Assembly: GCA_018067325.1 (NCBI GenBank)
Contig: JAGPUU010000082.1
Span: 1 to 21,131, forward strand
Reading direction: 5' to 3'
From: Amphritea sp.
GTDB lineage: Bacteria; Pseudomonadota; Gammaproteobacteria; Pseudomonadales; Balneatricaceae
Length of the DNA stretch: 21,131 nt
Part shown: in pieces, positions 1 to 8,093 of the stretch
How the letters are laid out: each line of letters opens with the position of its first letter
Position numbering within the stretch: the first letter of the stretch is position 1
Program-made: the position numbers and the translations under genes
The notes under the pieces: generated by a model
What the model was told of the DNA's origin: nothing
The model's database searches: none
Seen by the model: only the letters and a program-made list of their open reading frames with translations

Positions 1-17
1 CCTGTTGGCGACGAAGA

Positions 18-998
18 TTACTGATTGAAGCGGGACAGTATCGCCTCAACTTCAGGTGCTTCTGCTTTCCATTCCTCGATCATAGTAGCGCCGATCTTAT
101 TCAGTTCAGCCATCAGCTCTGCCGACGGCTCGGAAACAACAATCCCTTTCTCTGCCAGAGTCTTGGTATCTTCCAGAGCTTTACCCCGAACGCCCGCCCA
201 ACCCTTAGCTTCGGCATTAGCTGCTGCAGCAAGAATGACCTGTTGAGTGTTCTTATCAAGGCGCATGAAAGAGCGCTTATTTGCCACCACTACGTTCTTA
301 GGTATCCAGGCACGTACATCGGTGTAGTGACTTAGATAATCCCAGGCCTGTCCGTTAACTCCGGTAGAGGGTGAAGTGATCATCGCATCGATAATGCCGG
401 TGCTGAATGCCTGAGGAATTTCAGGTACCTGAACCGTTGTTGGTGAGGTGTTCATCAGGTCAGCAAGACGTGATGTAGAAGGGCTGTAGGCGCGCATCTT
501 CGATCCTTTCAGATCTGCTAAAGAGTTAACCGGAGCTTTGGTGTACAGGCTCTGAGCAGGCCATGCAACGGTATACAGCAACATCATGCCCTCTTTGTTA
601 AGTTGCTTCTCGACCTCAGGTTTGGCCGCGTCCCAGAGTTTTTCAGCGCTATCATAAGTGGTTGCTAGGAAAGGAATATTGTCATGCTTAAAGACCGGGT
701 GGGTATTACCCATAATACCGATAAACACCTCGCCCAGCTGAACCTGCCCTGTTCTCACTGCACGGGGAATTTCAGGATGTTTGATCAGTGAAGCGCCGGA
801 GTGAACTACGATATCCAGCTCTCCGGACGTGTTACTTTTGATCTCTTCGGCAAACTGGTGGGCGATCTGGGTCGGAAGGTTAGCATCACCATAAGGGGTC
901 GGCATATGCCACTGAGTTTCTGCTGAAACGCTACCCACCGATCCCAGTGTGAGTAAGGATGCGAGCAGGACAGTGGTTTTTTTAGGTACAAATTTCAT
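18..998 (-). CDS. dctP: TRAP transporter solute-binding protein (DctP family), copy 1
   Basis: Periplasmic binding protein of a tripartite ATP-independent transporter, expected to deliver an organic acid to a DctQM permease. The start is placed at the ATG at 998, not the in-frame ATG at 1016, because a TGGAGA ribosome site lies 8 nt upstream and a normal signal peptide then follows (basic MKFVPKK, hydrophobic core, cleavage near SVSA, about residue 26). The 326-residue product is a usual DctP length. The family carboxylate-binding arginine fits R169 in the LKGSKMRAYSP stretch. It follows a sigma-54 activator gene on the same strand and has its own sigma-54-type promoter. No DctQ or DctM is visible; they would be downstream, past the left edge. 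The ligand cannot be read from sequence; a C4-dicarboxylate or similar acid is inferred from the regulator type. Confidence 0.93.
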   Translation of the reverse strand: MKFVPKKTTVLLASLLTLGSVGSVSAETQWHMPTPYGDANLPTQIAHQFAEEIKSNTSGELDIVVHSGASLIKHPEIPRAVRTGQVQLGEVFIGIMGNTHPVFKHDNIPFLATTYDSAEKLWDAAKPEVEKQLNKEGMMLLYTVAWPAQSLYTKAPVNSLADLKGSKMRAYSPSTSRLADLMNTSPTTVQVPEIPQAFSTGIIDAMITSPSTGVNGQAWDYLSHYTDVRAWIPKNVVVANKRSFMRLDKNTQQVILAAAANAEAKGWAGVRGKALEDTKTLAEKGIVVSEPSAELMAELNKIGATMIEEWKAEAPEVEAILSRFNQ

Positions 999-1058
999 TA
1001 TTATTCTCCAGGTCAACGGTTAGTTAGCGATACCAATGGCATTTGCTACCTTAGTAAA

Positions 1059-1074
1059 TGCAAACCTTGTACCA
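1059..1074 (-). promoter_or_regulatory. Sigma-54 (-24/-12) promoter of dctP copy 1
   Basis: On the minus strand this reads TGGTACAAGGTTTGCA, which keeps the GG and GC dinucleotides of the sigma-54 consensus TGGCAC-N5-TTGCA with exactly the right spacing. It ends about 60 bp before the dctP start codon, giving a leader of roughly 50 nt. The adjacent gene encodes a sigma-54 activator with an intact GAFTGA loop, which supports the assignment. Confidence 0.85.
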
Positions 1075-1147
1075 GACCTGAAAAATTAAATAACATTGTT
1101 ATAAAACAATAGGTTATCTTTAAAAGTGTATAACGCTGGATCTCGTC

Positions 1148-1165
1148 TGAGTCAGTTTTGACTCA
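1148..1165. promoter_or_regulatory. Upstream activator palindrome 1 (proximal)
   Basis: TGAGTCA-GTTT-TGACTCA is a perfect inverted repeat with 7-bp arms. Its centre is about 108 bp upstream of the predicted start site of the sigma-54 promoter, the normal distance for an enhancer of an NtrC-class activator. It is a likely binding site for the neighbouring DctD-type regulator; this is inferred from position and symmetry. Confidence 0.7.
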
Positions 1166-1181
1166 GAAAAGTGCTTCATAC

Positions 1182-1197
1182 GAGTCAATTTTAACTC
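1182..1197. promoter_or_regulatory. Upstream activator palindrome 2 (distal)
   Basis: GAGTCA-ATTT-TAACTC repeats the design of the proximal palindrome (same arm sequence, same 4-bp spacer, one arm mismatch). The two centres are 33 bp apart, about three helical turns, so bound dimers would lie on the same face of the DNA. It overlaps the stop codon of the regulator gene. Confidence 0.65.
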
Positions 1198-2551
1198 ACT
1201 CCCCGACAAAATTGCTCCGTTCGAGGCCATGCTTTTTCATTCGCAGATAGAGTTTTTTCCGGGGGATGCCCAGCGCTTCGGCGGTCAGTTCGGCATGACC
1301 GTTATTAGTTGCCAGAGCGGCAGCAATAACTTCCCGCTCATAGTTATCTATAAGCTCATCCAGATTGCCCGACTTGATTGTCTGGGTATTGTCAGCATCG
1401 GTTTCGATCGAAAGTCCTAGCGTCCAGCGCTCCGCCGCATTACGTAATTCGCGCACATTGCCCGGCCAGTTCTGGGTGCGAAGCTGCTGTAATAACAATT
1501 CTGGAATCGGTCTGTTCTCACGTCCGAAACGCTGATTAGCCTGTCCGACGAAATGGCAGAACAAGACGGGTATATCTTCCTTACGCTGATCCAGGTTAGG
1601 GATCTCGATACGGGCTACATTCAGACGGTAATAGAGGTCTTCCCGAAATATTCCCTGATCAGATGCGTCGCGCAGATTAACCTTTGATGCCGCAACAACC
1701 CGAATATCGATCTCAATTTCTGCATTTCCACCGAGGCGTTGCAGCGTTCGTTCCTGTAACACTCGTAATAACCTCACCTGGAGTGAAGCTGGCATGCTCT
1801 CGATCTCATCCAGAAACAGGGTGCCGCCGCTGGCATATTCGATTTTACCGATGCGTTTTTTGTTTGCCCCGGTGAAAGCACCGGCCTCATGGCCAAACAG
1901 CTCACTTTCTATGACTGATTCCGTTACCGCGCCGCAGTTAAGTGCAACAAAAGGTTTATCAGCCCGCGGGCTGTAATCATGCAGACACTTAGCAACAACT
2001 TCTTTGCCGGTACCTGTGGCACCGTTGATGATTAGGTCCACGTCGACCTGAGCCAGTTGTAACACGGTATCTCGCAGGCGCATTATGATTGCGCTTTGCC
2101 CAACCAGGCGGTTATCAATTTCGTGTTGACCTTGTATCGCTTGCCGTAAACGTCTGTTTTCCAATACCAGCTGACGTTTTTTCCAGGCCCGCTGCACTGT
2201 ATTGAGATGGTGCTGAGGGTCATCGGTTTTTTCCAGAAAGTCGTATGCGCCCAGACGTATTGCCTGGACAGCGATAGCGATATCCGAATGGCCGCTAAAC
2301 ATGATCACCGGTATTTCAGGATCAATTTCGAGGATCAACTGCAGCACATCGAGCCCGCCCATGATATCCATACGGACGTCACAGATAATGACCCCTTGCC
2401 AGCTTGTTGAGCATTGGGCAATTGCGCTCCGGGGGTTTTCAAACCCGGTGGCGTTATAGTCTTCAAGCTGAAGTGTCTGAATCATTGATTCACGGACAAT
2501 CTCTTCATCATCAATGACTATTACCTGGCCATCAGATATGGCTGAGCTCAT
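1196..2551 (-). CDS. dctD: Sigma-54-dependent response regulator, DctD type
   Basis: Transcriptional activator of a two-component system, 451 residues, normal for DctD/NtrC proteins. The receiver domain (about 8-120) has the acidic pair D14/D15, phospho-acceptor D58 in VIICDVRMD, S86 and K108. The AAA+ domain (about 145-380) has Walker A GATGTGKE (177-184), the sigma-54-contacting GAFTGA loop (224-229) and Walker B FLDEI (246-250). A Fis-type helix-turn-helix lies at the C terminus (about 420-445, ELTAEALGIPRKKLY). Its start overlaps the kinase stop by 4 bp (ATGA), so the two are translationally coupled. All residues needed for phosphorylation, ATP hydrolysis and sigma-54 contact are present. 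Expected target: the sigma-54 promoter of the dctP just downstream. Confidence 0.95.
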   Translation of the reverse strand: MSSAISDGQVIVIDDEEIVRESMIQTLQLEDYNATGFENPRSAIAQCSTSWQGVIICDVRMDIMGGLDVLQLILEIDPEIPVIMFSGHSDIAIAVQAIRLGAYDFLEKTDDPQHHLNTVQRAWKKRQLVLENRRLRQAIQGQHEIDNRLVGQSAIIMRLRDTVLQLAQVDVDLIINGATGTGKEVVAKCLHDYSPRADKPFVALNCGAVTESVIESELFGHEAGAFTGANKKRIGKIEYASGGTLFLDEIESMPASLQVRLLRVLQERTLQRLGGNAEIEIDIRVVAASKVNLRDASDQGIFREDLYYRLNVARIEIPNLDQRKEDIPVLFCHFVGQANQRFGRENRPIPELLLQQLRTQNWPGNVRELRNAAERWTLGLSIETDADNTQTIKSGNLDELIDNYEREVIAAALATNNGHAELTAEALGIPRKKLYLRMKKHGLERSNFVGE

Positions 2552-4491
2552 GACTTACTTCTCCGGAATTCTGGTAACTGAATACAAAATGACGCGCCGC
2601 TTCCCGATCCATCATCAACGGTTAGCTTGCCGCCAAAACTTTTTATTATGTTGTAGGAAATAGATAAACCCAGCCCCAGGCTTTGCCCTCGGCGTTTAGT
2701 CGTGAAAAACGGCTCAAAGATCTGTTCGCGTAATTCTTTGCTAATCCCGGGCCCGTTGTCACGGACATGGATCTCAAACCAGTCCTGCTGATGCAGACAG
2801 TCAACCGTTATCAGCTTTTCTGGCTGATCATTAATGGCATCCAGAGCATTGGTGACTAGGTTAAGGACAACCTGTTCAAGCTGCACGGCATCGGCATTAA
2901 CCAGGTTACGGTCATGATCAAAACTAACCTTTATCGATGTGAGCTTTCTGACCTCATCTCCTTCAAGCATCGATAAGACGTTATCTACCACTAGTCGCAG
3001 ATCGACCATCACCAGATTGTCCTGTTGCTTGCGGGCTAATGACTTAAGGCGCGTAATAATGGTGGTTGCGCGCTTAGTTAGGTTGGAAATCTGATTAAGG
3101 TTTTTCTCTGTTTCTTCCAGCCGCCCAGACTTTATCAGCCGCAAACCGTTATGCGAGTAATGGCCAATAGCCGACAATGGCTGATTAATCTCGTGGGCTA
3201 TACCTGCCGATAGCTGGCCCAGCGCCGCGAGCTTACCGGCCTGTACCAGATCTTCCTGTAGAGTGGTTAGTTGATCGCGGAAACTGACTAATGAGCGCGC
3301 CATAGTACCAATCTCATCACTACCCTTAACCTGAACTTGTTCATCCAGATTGCCATTGGCAATCGAGCGCATACTGGCGTCCAGACTGGTAATTCTTCCG
3401 ACCATATTTCGGCCTACATACAGCCACACAATCAGGATAGAGAATAATAAACTAGCGGCGACCATTAACAGCATCCAGATACGGCCTTTCTTGATTGTTT
3501 CCCGGGCACTTTGTGCTGAGACTTGAGCGGCGGCTTCTGTTTTATCTGTCTGCACAGCAACTTGTAGATTTAAATTGCCCAGCTCTTCTCTGATACGACT
3601 AAGCAGCAACTCACCGGATTGTAGAATGGCCCGTTCTTTACTGCGGATGGTAAACATATTGTCTTCCCCCCGGGTAAGAAAGACGATATTTACGATGGTT
3701 TGCTTCAATGCCTGAATGCCCTGTAGATTTCCAACGGCATCAATATCTTGTTTAATCCGTAAGATAATCTCATCGGAGTGCGCCTGGGTTGCGATCAGAG
3801 AGTTCAGATCAGGCAGGTGCTGGGCCCGATCCACTAAGTTAATCAACAGGTTTGCATCAGCTTTGATACGGAACAACCCCTGTAAATCAGCATTAATCTT
3901 GCTGACGGCATCTCTACCGAAGTTGTTCATAGAGATCCATGAATCAGGAGCGTCCTGATTGAAGAGGCTAAACAGATACTGCTGTTCGTTTTCTATGAGC
4001 CTGTTGATATCACTCAAAAAACTTGAGGCGACCCACCGGAGGCGTTGATTTTCAGAGCTCTTTTTCTGCTGTATTTCGAGTTTTTGGAATACGTTTCTAT
4101 CAAGCTCAGATAGCGTGCTATTTAATGTTTCAATCTGTTCAGACAGGTTTTTTTGCGCCTGATTGTCCTGTGTGACAGCAGAAATTTGCGGCAGTAAATC
4201 AGCCATGCCGGTTATATTGAGATTTAAATCCTCACGGATTTTCTGCCGACCCTGTTCATCTTTTACCGCGAGTAAAGTGGGGGCCATCAGGGTTATTTTG
4301 GTGCCCCGCTCTTTAAGATCGGCCATCAGGCTAAGGGTATGTATACTCCCCTCAACCACTTGATTTAACTCATCCCCGAGGCGGTTATACGACATCCAGC
4401 TGATAATGCTTGTGAGTATGGTTAACGCACTTAATGCGGCAAATGCTAAGAAAAAGCGGCCACGAATTCCTAACCGATACTTACTCTTCAT
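2548..4491 (-). CDS. Membrane sensor histidine kinase (DctB-like role, TorS-like sensor architecture)
   Basis: Inner-membrane sensor kinase of 647 residues, partner of the overlapping DctD-type regulator. Order: transmembrane helix (about 12-34), a long periplasmic region (about 35-336) that looks almost wholly helical, a second transmembrane helix (337-359), HAMP linker (360-412), HisKA dimerisation domain with phospho-acceptor H433 in AGIAHEINQPLS, then HATPase_c with N-box N548, DNGPGI (578-583), FEPFFTTK (592-599) and GLGLS (606-610). Classical DctB has a Cache/PAS-like periplasmic sensor and no HAMP; this one looks more like the helical TorS-type sensors that can read a ligand through a periplasmic binding protein. 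That comparison is from motif order only. The gene is divergent from the second dctP at 4669. Confidence 0.92.
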   Translation of the reverse strand: MKSKYRLGIRGRFFLAFAALSALTILTSIISWMSYNRLGDELNQVVEGSIHTLSLMADLKERGTKITLMAPTLLAVKDEQGRQKIREDLNLNITGMADLLPQISAVTQDNQAQKNLSEQIETLNSTLSELDRNVFQKLEIQQKKSSENQRLRWVASSFLSDINRLIENEQQYLFSLFNQDAPDSWISMNNFGRDAVSKINADLQGLFRIKADANLLINLVDRAQHLPDLNSLIATQAHSDEIILRIKQDIDAVGNLQGIQALKQTIVNIVFLTRGEDNMFTIRSKERAILQSGELLLSRIREELGNLNLQVAVQTDKTEAAAQVSAQSARETIKKGRIWMLLMVAASLLFSILIVWLYVGRNMVGRITSLDASMRSIANGNLDEQVQVKGSDEIGTMARSLVSFRDQLTTLQEDLVQAGKLAALGQLSAGIAHEINQPLSAIGHYSHNGLRLIKSGRLEETEKNLNQISNLTKRATTIITRLKSLARKQQDNLVMVDLRLVVDNVLSMLEGDEVRKLTSIKVSFDHDRNLVNADAVQLEQVVLNLVTNALDAINDQPEKLITVDCLHQQDWFEIHVRDNGPGISKELREQIFEPFFTTKRRGQSLGLGLSISYNIIKSFGGKLTVDDGSGSGASFCIQLPEFRRSKS

Positions 4492-4574
4492 ATGAAGGAT
4501 GCCTTGATTAATCTATGTTGCATCATAGCCATAACAGAGATTAATTAGAAATTATGCTTCTGCTAAGTAGACAT

Positions 4575-4614
4575 TATAATCCGCTGTGAACGGGTTGTAG
4601 GCAATCGCTATAAT
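4575..4614 (+). promoter_or_regulatory. Two TATAAT boxes in the kinase/dctP-2 divergent gap (weak promoter candidates)
   Basis: Two exact TATAAT hexamers occur at 4575-4580 and 4609-4614 upstream of the plus-strand dctP. Neither has a good -35 at 16-18 bp; the best is TGTGAA before the second. In AT-rich DNA this is only suggestive. Confidence 0.3.
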
Positions 4615-4668
4615 TAAGGCTACCCTTAAAAACCTATTAAGACATTATCCTGGCAGTGGAATAAGCTG

Positions 4669-5736
4669 ATGTTTATGAAAACAATAAAAAACTACTTAGT
4701 CTCACTCCTTTTCTGTCTGGCGGTAGCAGGTTTTAGCGGTGTTTTAGCGGCGAGCGATACTATCATCATCAAGGCTGTAGGTACCTGGGGGTATTTCACC
4801 AATTACCAAAAACACGAGGGGCCCTTCTGGAATCAGCGTATTGCTGATGTAACCGGGGGACAGATTATCGGTGAAATTAAGCCGCACACTGAACTTGGCT
4901 TACAGGGTTATGAAATCATGCGCCTGGTAAAAAATGGTGTGTTTGATTTTGCCTTTGGTCTGCCGGGGTATGTAGTACCAGAAAGTGAAATCTTTGAAGG
5001 GGCAGATCTGTCATCTCTGGTACAAAACATTGATGTGCAGAAACAGGTGGCGAATGCTTATTTTCCGACACTCGAACGTGCCTTTGCGGAAAAATATAAT
5101 GCAAAACTAATGATGCTATATCCCTTCCCAAGTCAGATGCTTTGGTGTGACCAGCAGATAAGTAATATTGAAGACCTGAAAGGAAAACGGATAAGAGTCT
5201 TTTTGACGACGTTGGGGGATTTTGTTGAAGGTATTGGTGCTATTCCAGTAAGTGTTCCTTTTAATGATGTGCCTGATGCTCTCAGAAAAGGCATCGTTGA
5301 TTGCGTCATTACCGGCACGATGTCAGCTTATACCGGAGAGCTGTATAAGGTGGCTTCCTATGGGTTCACTTTACGGGTGGGCTGGGGGCTTGCCTTCGGC
5401 GCAATGAATATGAATAAGTGGAATTTGCTAAGCGATAAGCAAAAGACGCTTTTACAAAAGGAAATCTCAGTTTTAACCGAAAAAATGTGGCAGGAAACCG
5501 CGACGGAAGATGCCATTGCACTGGCCTGTCTGTCAGATGGCCCTTGTTCTATTGGTGAGACAGGCAAGATGAAGCTGGTAGAGCCTTCGGATGCCGACCT
5601 TATTGTCCGTAACCAAATTGCTACGGAGGTAATCTTACCGCGTTGGGCGGAGCGCTGCGGGCCGGAATGTGCAGCTAACTGGAATCGTACAGTAGGAAAA
5701 GTCCTTGATTTGAGGGCAGAGGCGAAAGCCAGGTAA
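4669..5736 (+). CDS. dctP: TRAP-type solute-binding protein (DctP family), copy 2
   Basis: Secreted periplasmic binding protein, 355 residues. The signal peptide is basic then hydrophobic, with cleavage near GVLAA (about residue 28). The DctP core includes the motif DLKGKRIRVF, whose R176 is the likely carboxylate-binding arginine. Unusually for this family the mature protein has six cysteines (C160, C212, C287, C293, C330, C334), an even number that could form three disulfides; the C-terminal RCGPEC pair is striking. It is poorly related to the other two binding proteins here. It is not followed by dctQM but, about 250 bp on, by an SLC13 permease on the same strand. ATG 4669 is used because a GTGGA lies 8 nt upstream; ATG 4675 is an alternative. 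The ligand is unknown. Confidence 0.88.
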   Translation: MFMKTIKNYLVSLLFCLAVAGFSGVLAASDTIIIKAVGTWGYFTNYQKHEGPFWNQRIADVTGGQIIGEIKPHTELGLQGYEIMRLVKNGVFDFAFGLPGYVVPESEIFEGADLSSLVQNIDVQKQVANAYFPTLERAFAEKYNAKLMMLYPFPSQMLWCDQQISNIEDLKGKRIRVFLTTLGDFVEGIGAIPVSVPFNDVPDALRKGIVDCVITGTMSAYTGELYKVASYGFTLRVGWGLAFGAMNMNKWNLLSDKQKTLLQKEISVLTEKMWQETATEDAIALACLSDGPCSIGETGKMKLVEPSDADLIVRNQIATEVILPRWAERCGPECAANWNRTVGKVLDLRAEAKAR

Positions 5737-5984
5737 GCCAACGTTATCGAAATTTCCGTTAATGCTCTGCTGTTATCGACTTGCTGTTTGGGCGACGATG
5801 CTTACTTATATGCCTGAGATCGAAGCGTAAAGCCGGAAGATGTACGTATTGGTTCAAGCGGCTGTTCGGCGGGAAGGTCGTATCGTTTTTTGCTCAGACT
5901 TGGTTTATCTCTGTAATCTGTAGTTTACCCCACTGGCTTTGCTACACTGCATTAGACGCTTTTACAGACCGAGTAGCGCATATA

Positions 5985-7823
5985 ATGATGCCCGCTGACA
6001 TAGTATTGAATGCTCATGCCATTGCCGTTTTATTACTGACAGCTTTGGCTCTGTTTCTTTTTACCCGGGACTGGCTACCCCTGGAAACCTCCAGTTTATT
6101 TGTCTTAGCCGCTCTGGCTACCGGTTTTCAACTATTCCCTTATATCGCTGATGGCGAAACCATTCATGCCGTAGATTTCTTTTCCGGCTTTGGGCATGAA
6201 GCCTTAATTGCGGTTACTGCGCTGATGATAATAGGGCACGCGCTGGCCCGAACCGGCGCCCTTGAACCCGTTGGCAGGGCTTTGACCCGCTTATGGGAGG
6301 TTTCACCAAAACTGTCCTTTTTACTAACCTTGATAGTCGGTGCTGTATTGAGTGCGTTTGTTAATAACGTGCCTATTGTTATTTTACTGTTGCCTATTCT
6401 TACCAGTGTTTCGTTGCGCACTAAAACATCGGCATCACGAATTCTGATGCCCATGGGCTTTGCCACCCTGATAGGGGGTATGGGAACCACCATCGGCACG
6501 TCTACCAATTTGCTGGTGGTTTCTGTGGCCGTCAGCATGGGGATGGACCCTTTTTCTATGTTTGAATTTATGATGCCCGTAGCAATCAGCAGCATGTTGG
6601 CAATCATGTACTTATGGCTGGTGGCGCCAATAATGCTACCCGATAGAGAGTCGGAACTTGGGGATGCGTCGCCACGGGTTTTTTCCGCCGCGTTACATAT
6701 TAATCAAGATGGTTTTTCTGAGGGTAAAACACTAGAAGAGATCATCGAGCAGACAGATAAGTTGGTCAATATCAAATTTGTCAAACGGGCTGGTAGCGAT
6801 ACGCTGACCGTTCCCTCTCGGCAAATGACCCTGAATCAGGGGGATCAACTACTGGTGAGTGATAGTCCGGAAAACCTAAAAACCTATGAAAAGCTGTTGG
6901 ATGCCGATTTATATAGTAGTGATATAAAAATAGATGAAGACCATCCTTTGCAGGCAGAAGATCAACAATTGGCGGAACTCATCATTGCCCAGGGCTCGCC
7001 ACTATTAAACACGTCAGTTTCAAAAACACGCTTTGCTGATAGATACCAACTGGTGATTCTGGCCTTGCATCGCTCCGGCCCGCAGAGCCGCCAGGCCGTG
7101 GCTGATATAGACAATGCGCAGTTGCAGGTGGGTGACGTATTGTTGGTACAAGGTGCGAGTGAAACAATCGCAGAGCTTAAGCAGCAAGGAAAGATACTGG
7201 TGCTCGATGCCACGTCTCACATTCCCCATTCTCAGAAAGCGCCGCTGGCATTAATGATTATGATCGCGGTGGTTGGCATTGCGGCGCTGGGCATTTTACC
7301 CATCGCCATAAGTGCCGTCTGTGGCGTGTTGTTATTAGCGCTGACAAACTGCCTGGGCTGGAAAGAGATGGCTGAGGCCGTCAATACCCAGATTATCCTG
7401 ATCGTTGCGGCATCATTAGCGCTGGGGTTTGCCATGCTTGAAACCGGAGCTGCCGATGCGATGGCAGCCGGTTTTGTCTACCTGACGGCGGATATGTCGG
7501 TGACTATGCAGTTAAGTGGGTTGATGTTACTGATGGCAGTGATGACCAATATAGTCTCAAACAATGCTGCTGCCGTTATAGGCACACCCATAGCGATCGG
7601 GATAGCCAATCAATTAGGCATGCCGCTAGAGCCTTTTGTGCTGGCTGTTTTGTTTGGTGCCAATATGAGCTATGCCACGCCAATGGCTTATAAGACCAAT
7701 CTGCTGGTAATGACCGTAGGGGGCTACACCTTTAATGACTTTTTAAAAGTCGGTATCCCGCTAACAATCATAATGTGGTTATCTCTGAGTTTTTTGATAC
7801 CGGTATTTTATCCGGTTGGGTGA
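5985..7823 (+). CDS. SLC13-family permease with two internal RCK_C (TrkA-C) domains
   Basis: Inner-membrane secondary transporter of the DASS/SLC13 group, whose members move dicarboxylates, citrate or sulfate with Na+ or H+. The open frame runs back to a TTG at 5781, but the upstream part is not family-like, so the start is put at ATG 5985 (ATG 5988 also possible), giving 612 residues. Two multi-helix halves flank a soluble middle (nt about 6690-7210) made of two RCK_C-like domains (NQGDQLLVSD and VGDVLLVQGA are their conserved ends). The repeat motifs of both halves are intact: FVNNVPIVILLLPI with GTSTNLLV, and VSNNAAAVIGTP with YKTNLLVM. It may share a transcript with the upstream binding protein. 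No ribosome site stands out. Substrate unknown. Confidence 0.88.
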   Translation: MMPADIVLNAHAIAVLLLTALALFLFTRDWLPLETSSLFVLAALATGFQLFPYIADGETIHAVDFFSGFGHEALIAVTALMIIGHALARTGALEPVGRALTRLWEVSPKLSFLLTLIVGAVLSAFVNNVPIVILLLPILTSVSLRTKTSASRILMPMGFATLIGGMGTTIGTSTNLLVVSVAVSMGMDPFSMFEFMMPVAISSMLAIMYLWLVAPIMLPDRESELGDASPRVFSAALHINQDGFSEGKTLEEIIEQTDKLVNIKFVKRAGSDTLTVPSRQMTLNQGDQLLVSDSPENLKTYEKLLDADLYSSDIKIDEDHPLQAEDQQLAELIIAQGSPLLNTSVSKTRFADRYQLVILALHRSGPQSRQAVADIDNAQLQVGDVLLVQGASETIAELKQQGKILVLDATSHIPHSQKAPLALMIMIAVVGIAALGILPIAISAVCGVLLLALTNCLGWKEMAEAVNTQIILIVAASLALGFAMLETGAADAMAAGFVYLTADMSVTMQLSGLMLLMAVMTNIVSNNAAAVIGTPIAIGIANQLGMPLEPFVLAVLFGANMSYATPMAYKTNLLVMTVGGYTFNDFLKVGIPLTIIMWLSLSFLIPVFYPVG

Positions 7824-7839
7824 TGTGGATAACTTTCCT

Positions 7840-7920
7840 CCTCAGTGTTCTCTGTGCCCTCTGTGATAAAGCGCCCTTAACTCTTTTTTCTGCGAAAATT
7901 CACCACAGAGAACACTGAGG
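7840..7920. repeat. 17-bp perfect inverted repeat
   Basis: CCTCAGTGTTCTCTGTG at 7840-7856 is matched exactly by its reverse complement CACAGAGAACACTGAGG at 7904-7920, with 47 bp between. A related unit (CCCTCTGTGATAAAG) sits in the spacer and again, degenerate, just outside (GGCTCAGAGATAAAG), so the element is built from repeated CTCTGTG-like words. It resembles dispersed extragenic repeats or a small non-autonomous element. It lacks a U-tract, so it is a poor terminator. Confidence 0.75.
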
Positions 7921-7959
7921 GCTCAGAGATAAAGTTCTTACTGAAAGGGAGGTTAGGCC

Positions 7960-8052
7960 GTGGCTCTTAGCGAAGGAAGCAGAGAATCCCTGTTTACTAT
8001 TATTAAGCAGAAAGTGGATATCATGCGTGTGGATCAGATGTTACGAGGGTAG
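7960..8052 (+). CDS. Possible 30-residue small ORF, GTG start
   Basis: A GTG codon 7 nt after a strong AAAGGGAGG ribosome-site-like stretch opens a 30-residue frame beginning ALSEGSRESLF and ending DQMLRG. No family is recognised. The strong site is part of a sequence that recurs at 18090, where no frame follows, so the translation signal may be accidental. It could also be the tail of a lost gene. Confidence 0.2.
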   Translation: MALSEGSRESLFTIIKQKVDIMRVDQMLRG

Positions 8053-8059
8053 GAAAAGT

Positions 8060-8093
8060 CCGTCTGCATGTTTATAGCCAGGCATGTAGACGG
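8060..8093. repeat. Hairpin with 11-bp arms (one mismatch)
   Basis: CCGTCTGCATG and CATGTAGACGG pair at 10 of 11 positions around a 12-nt loop. Read on the minus strand it is followed by ACTTTTCC, so it could be a distal terminator for the operon ending at 8283, but it lies about 190 bp past that stop codon and the T-run is short. Confidence 0.4.

Noticed and set aside
4651..4667. TGGCAGTGGAATAAGCT before dctP copy 2, resembling a sigma-54 promoter
   Set aside because: The GG to GC spacing is one base too long and it abuts the start codon, leaving no room for a leader.
5781..5984. 68-residue N-terminal extension of the SLC13 permease from a TTG codon
   Set aside because: Arg/Cys/Trp-rich sequence unlike the family; the typical first helix begins just after ATG 5985.
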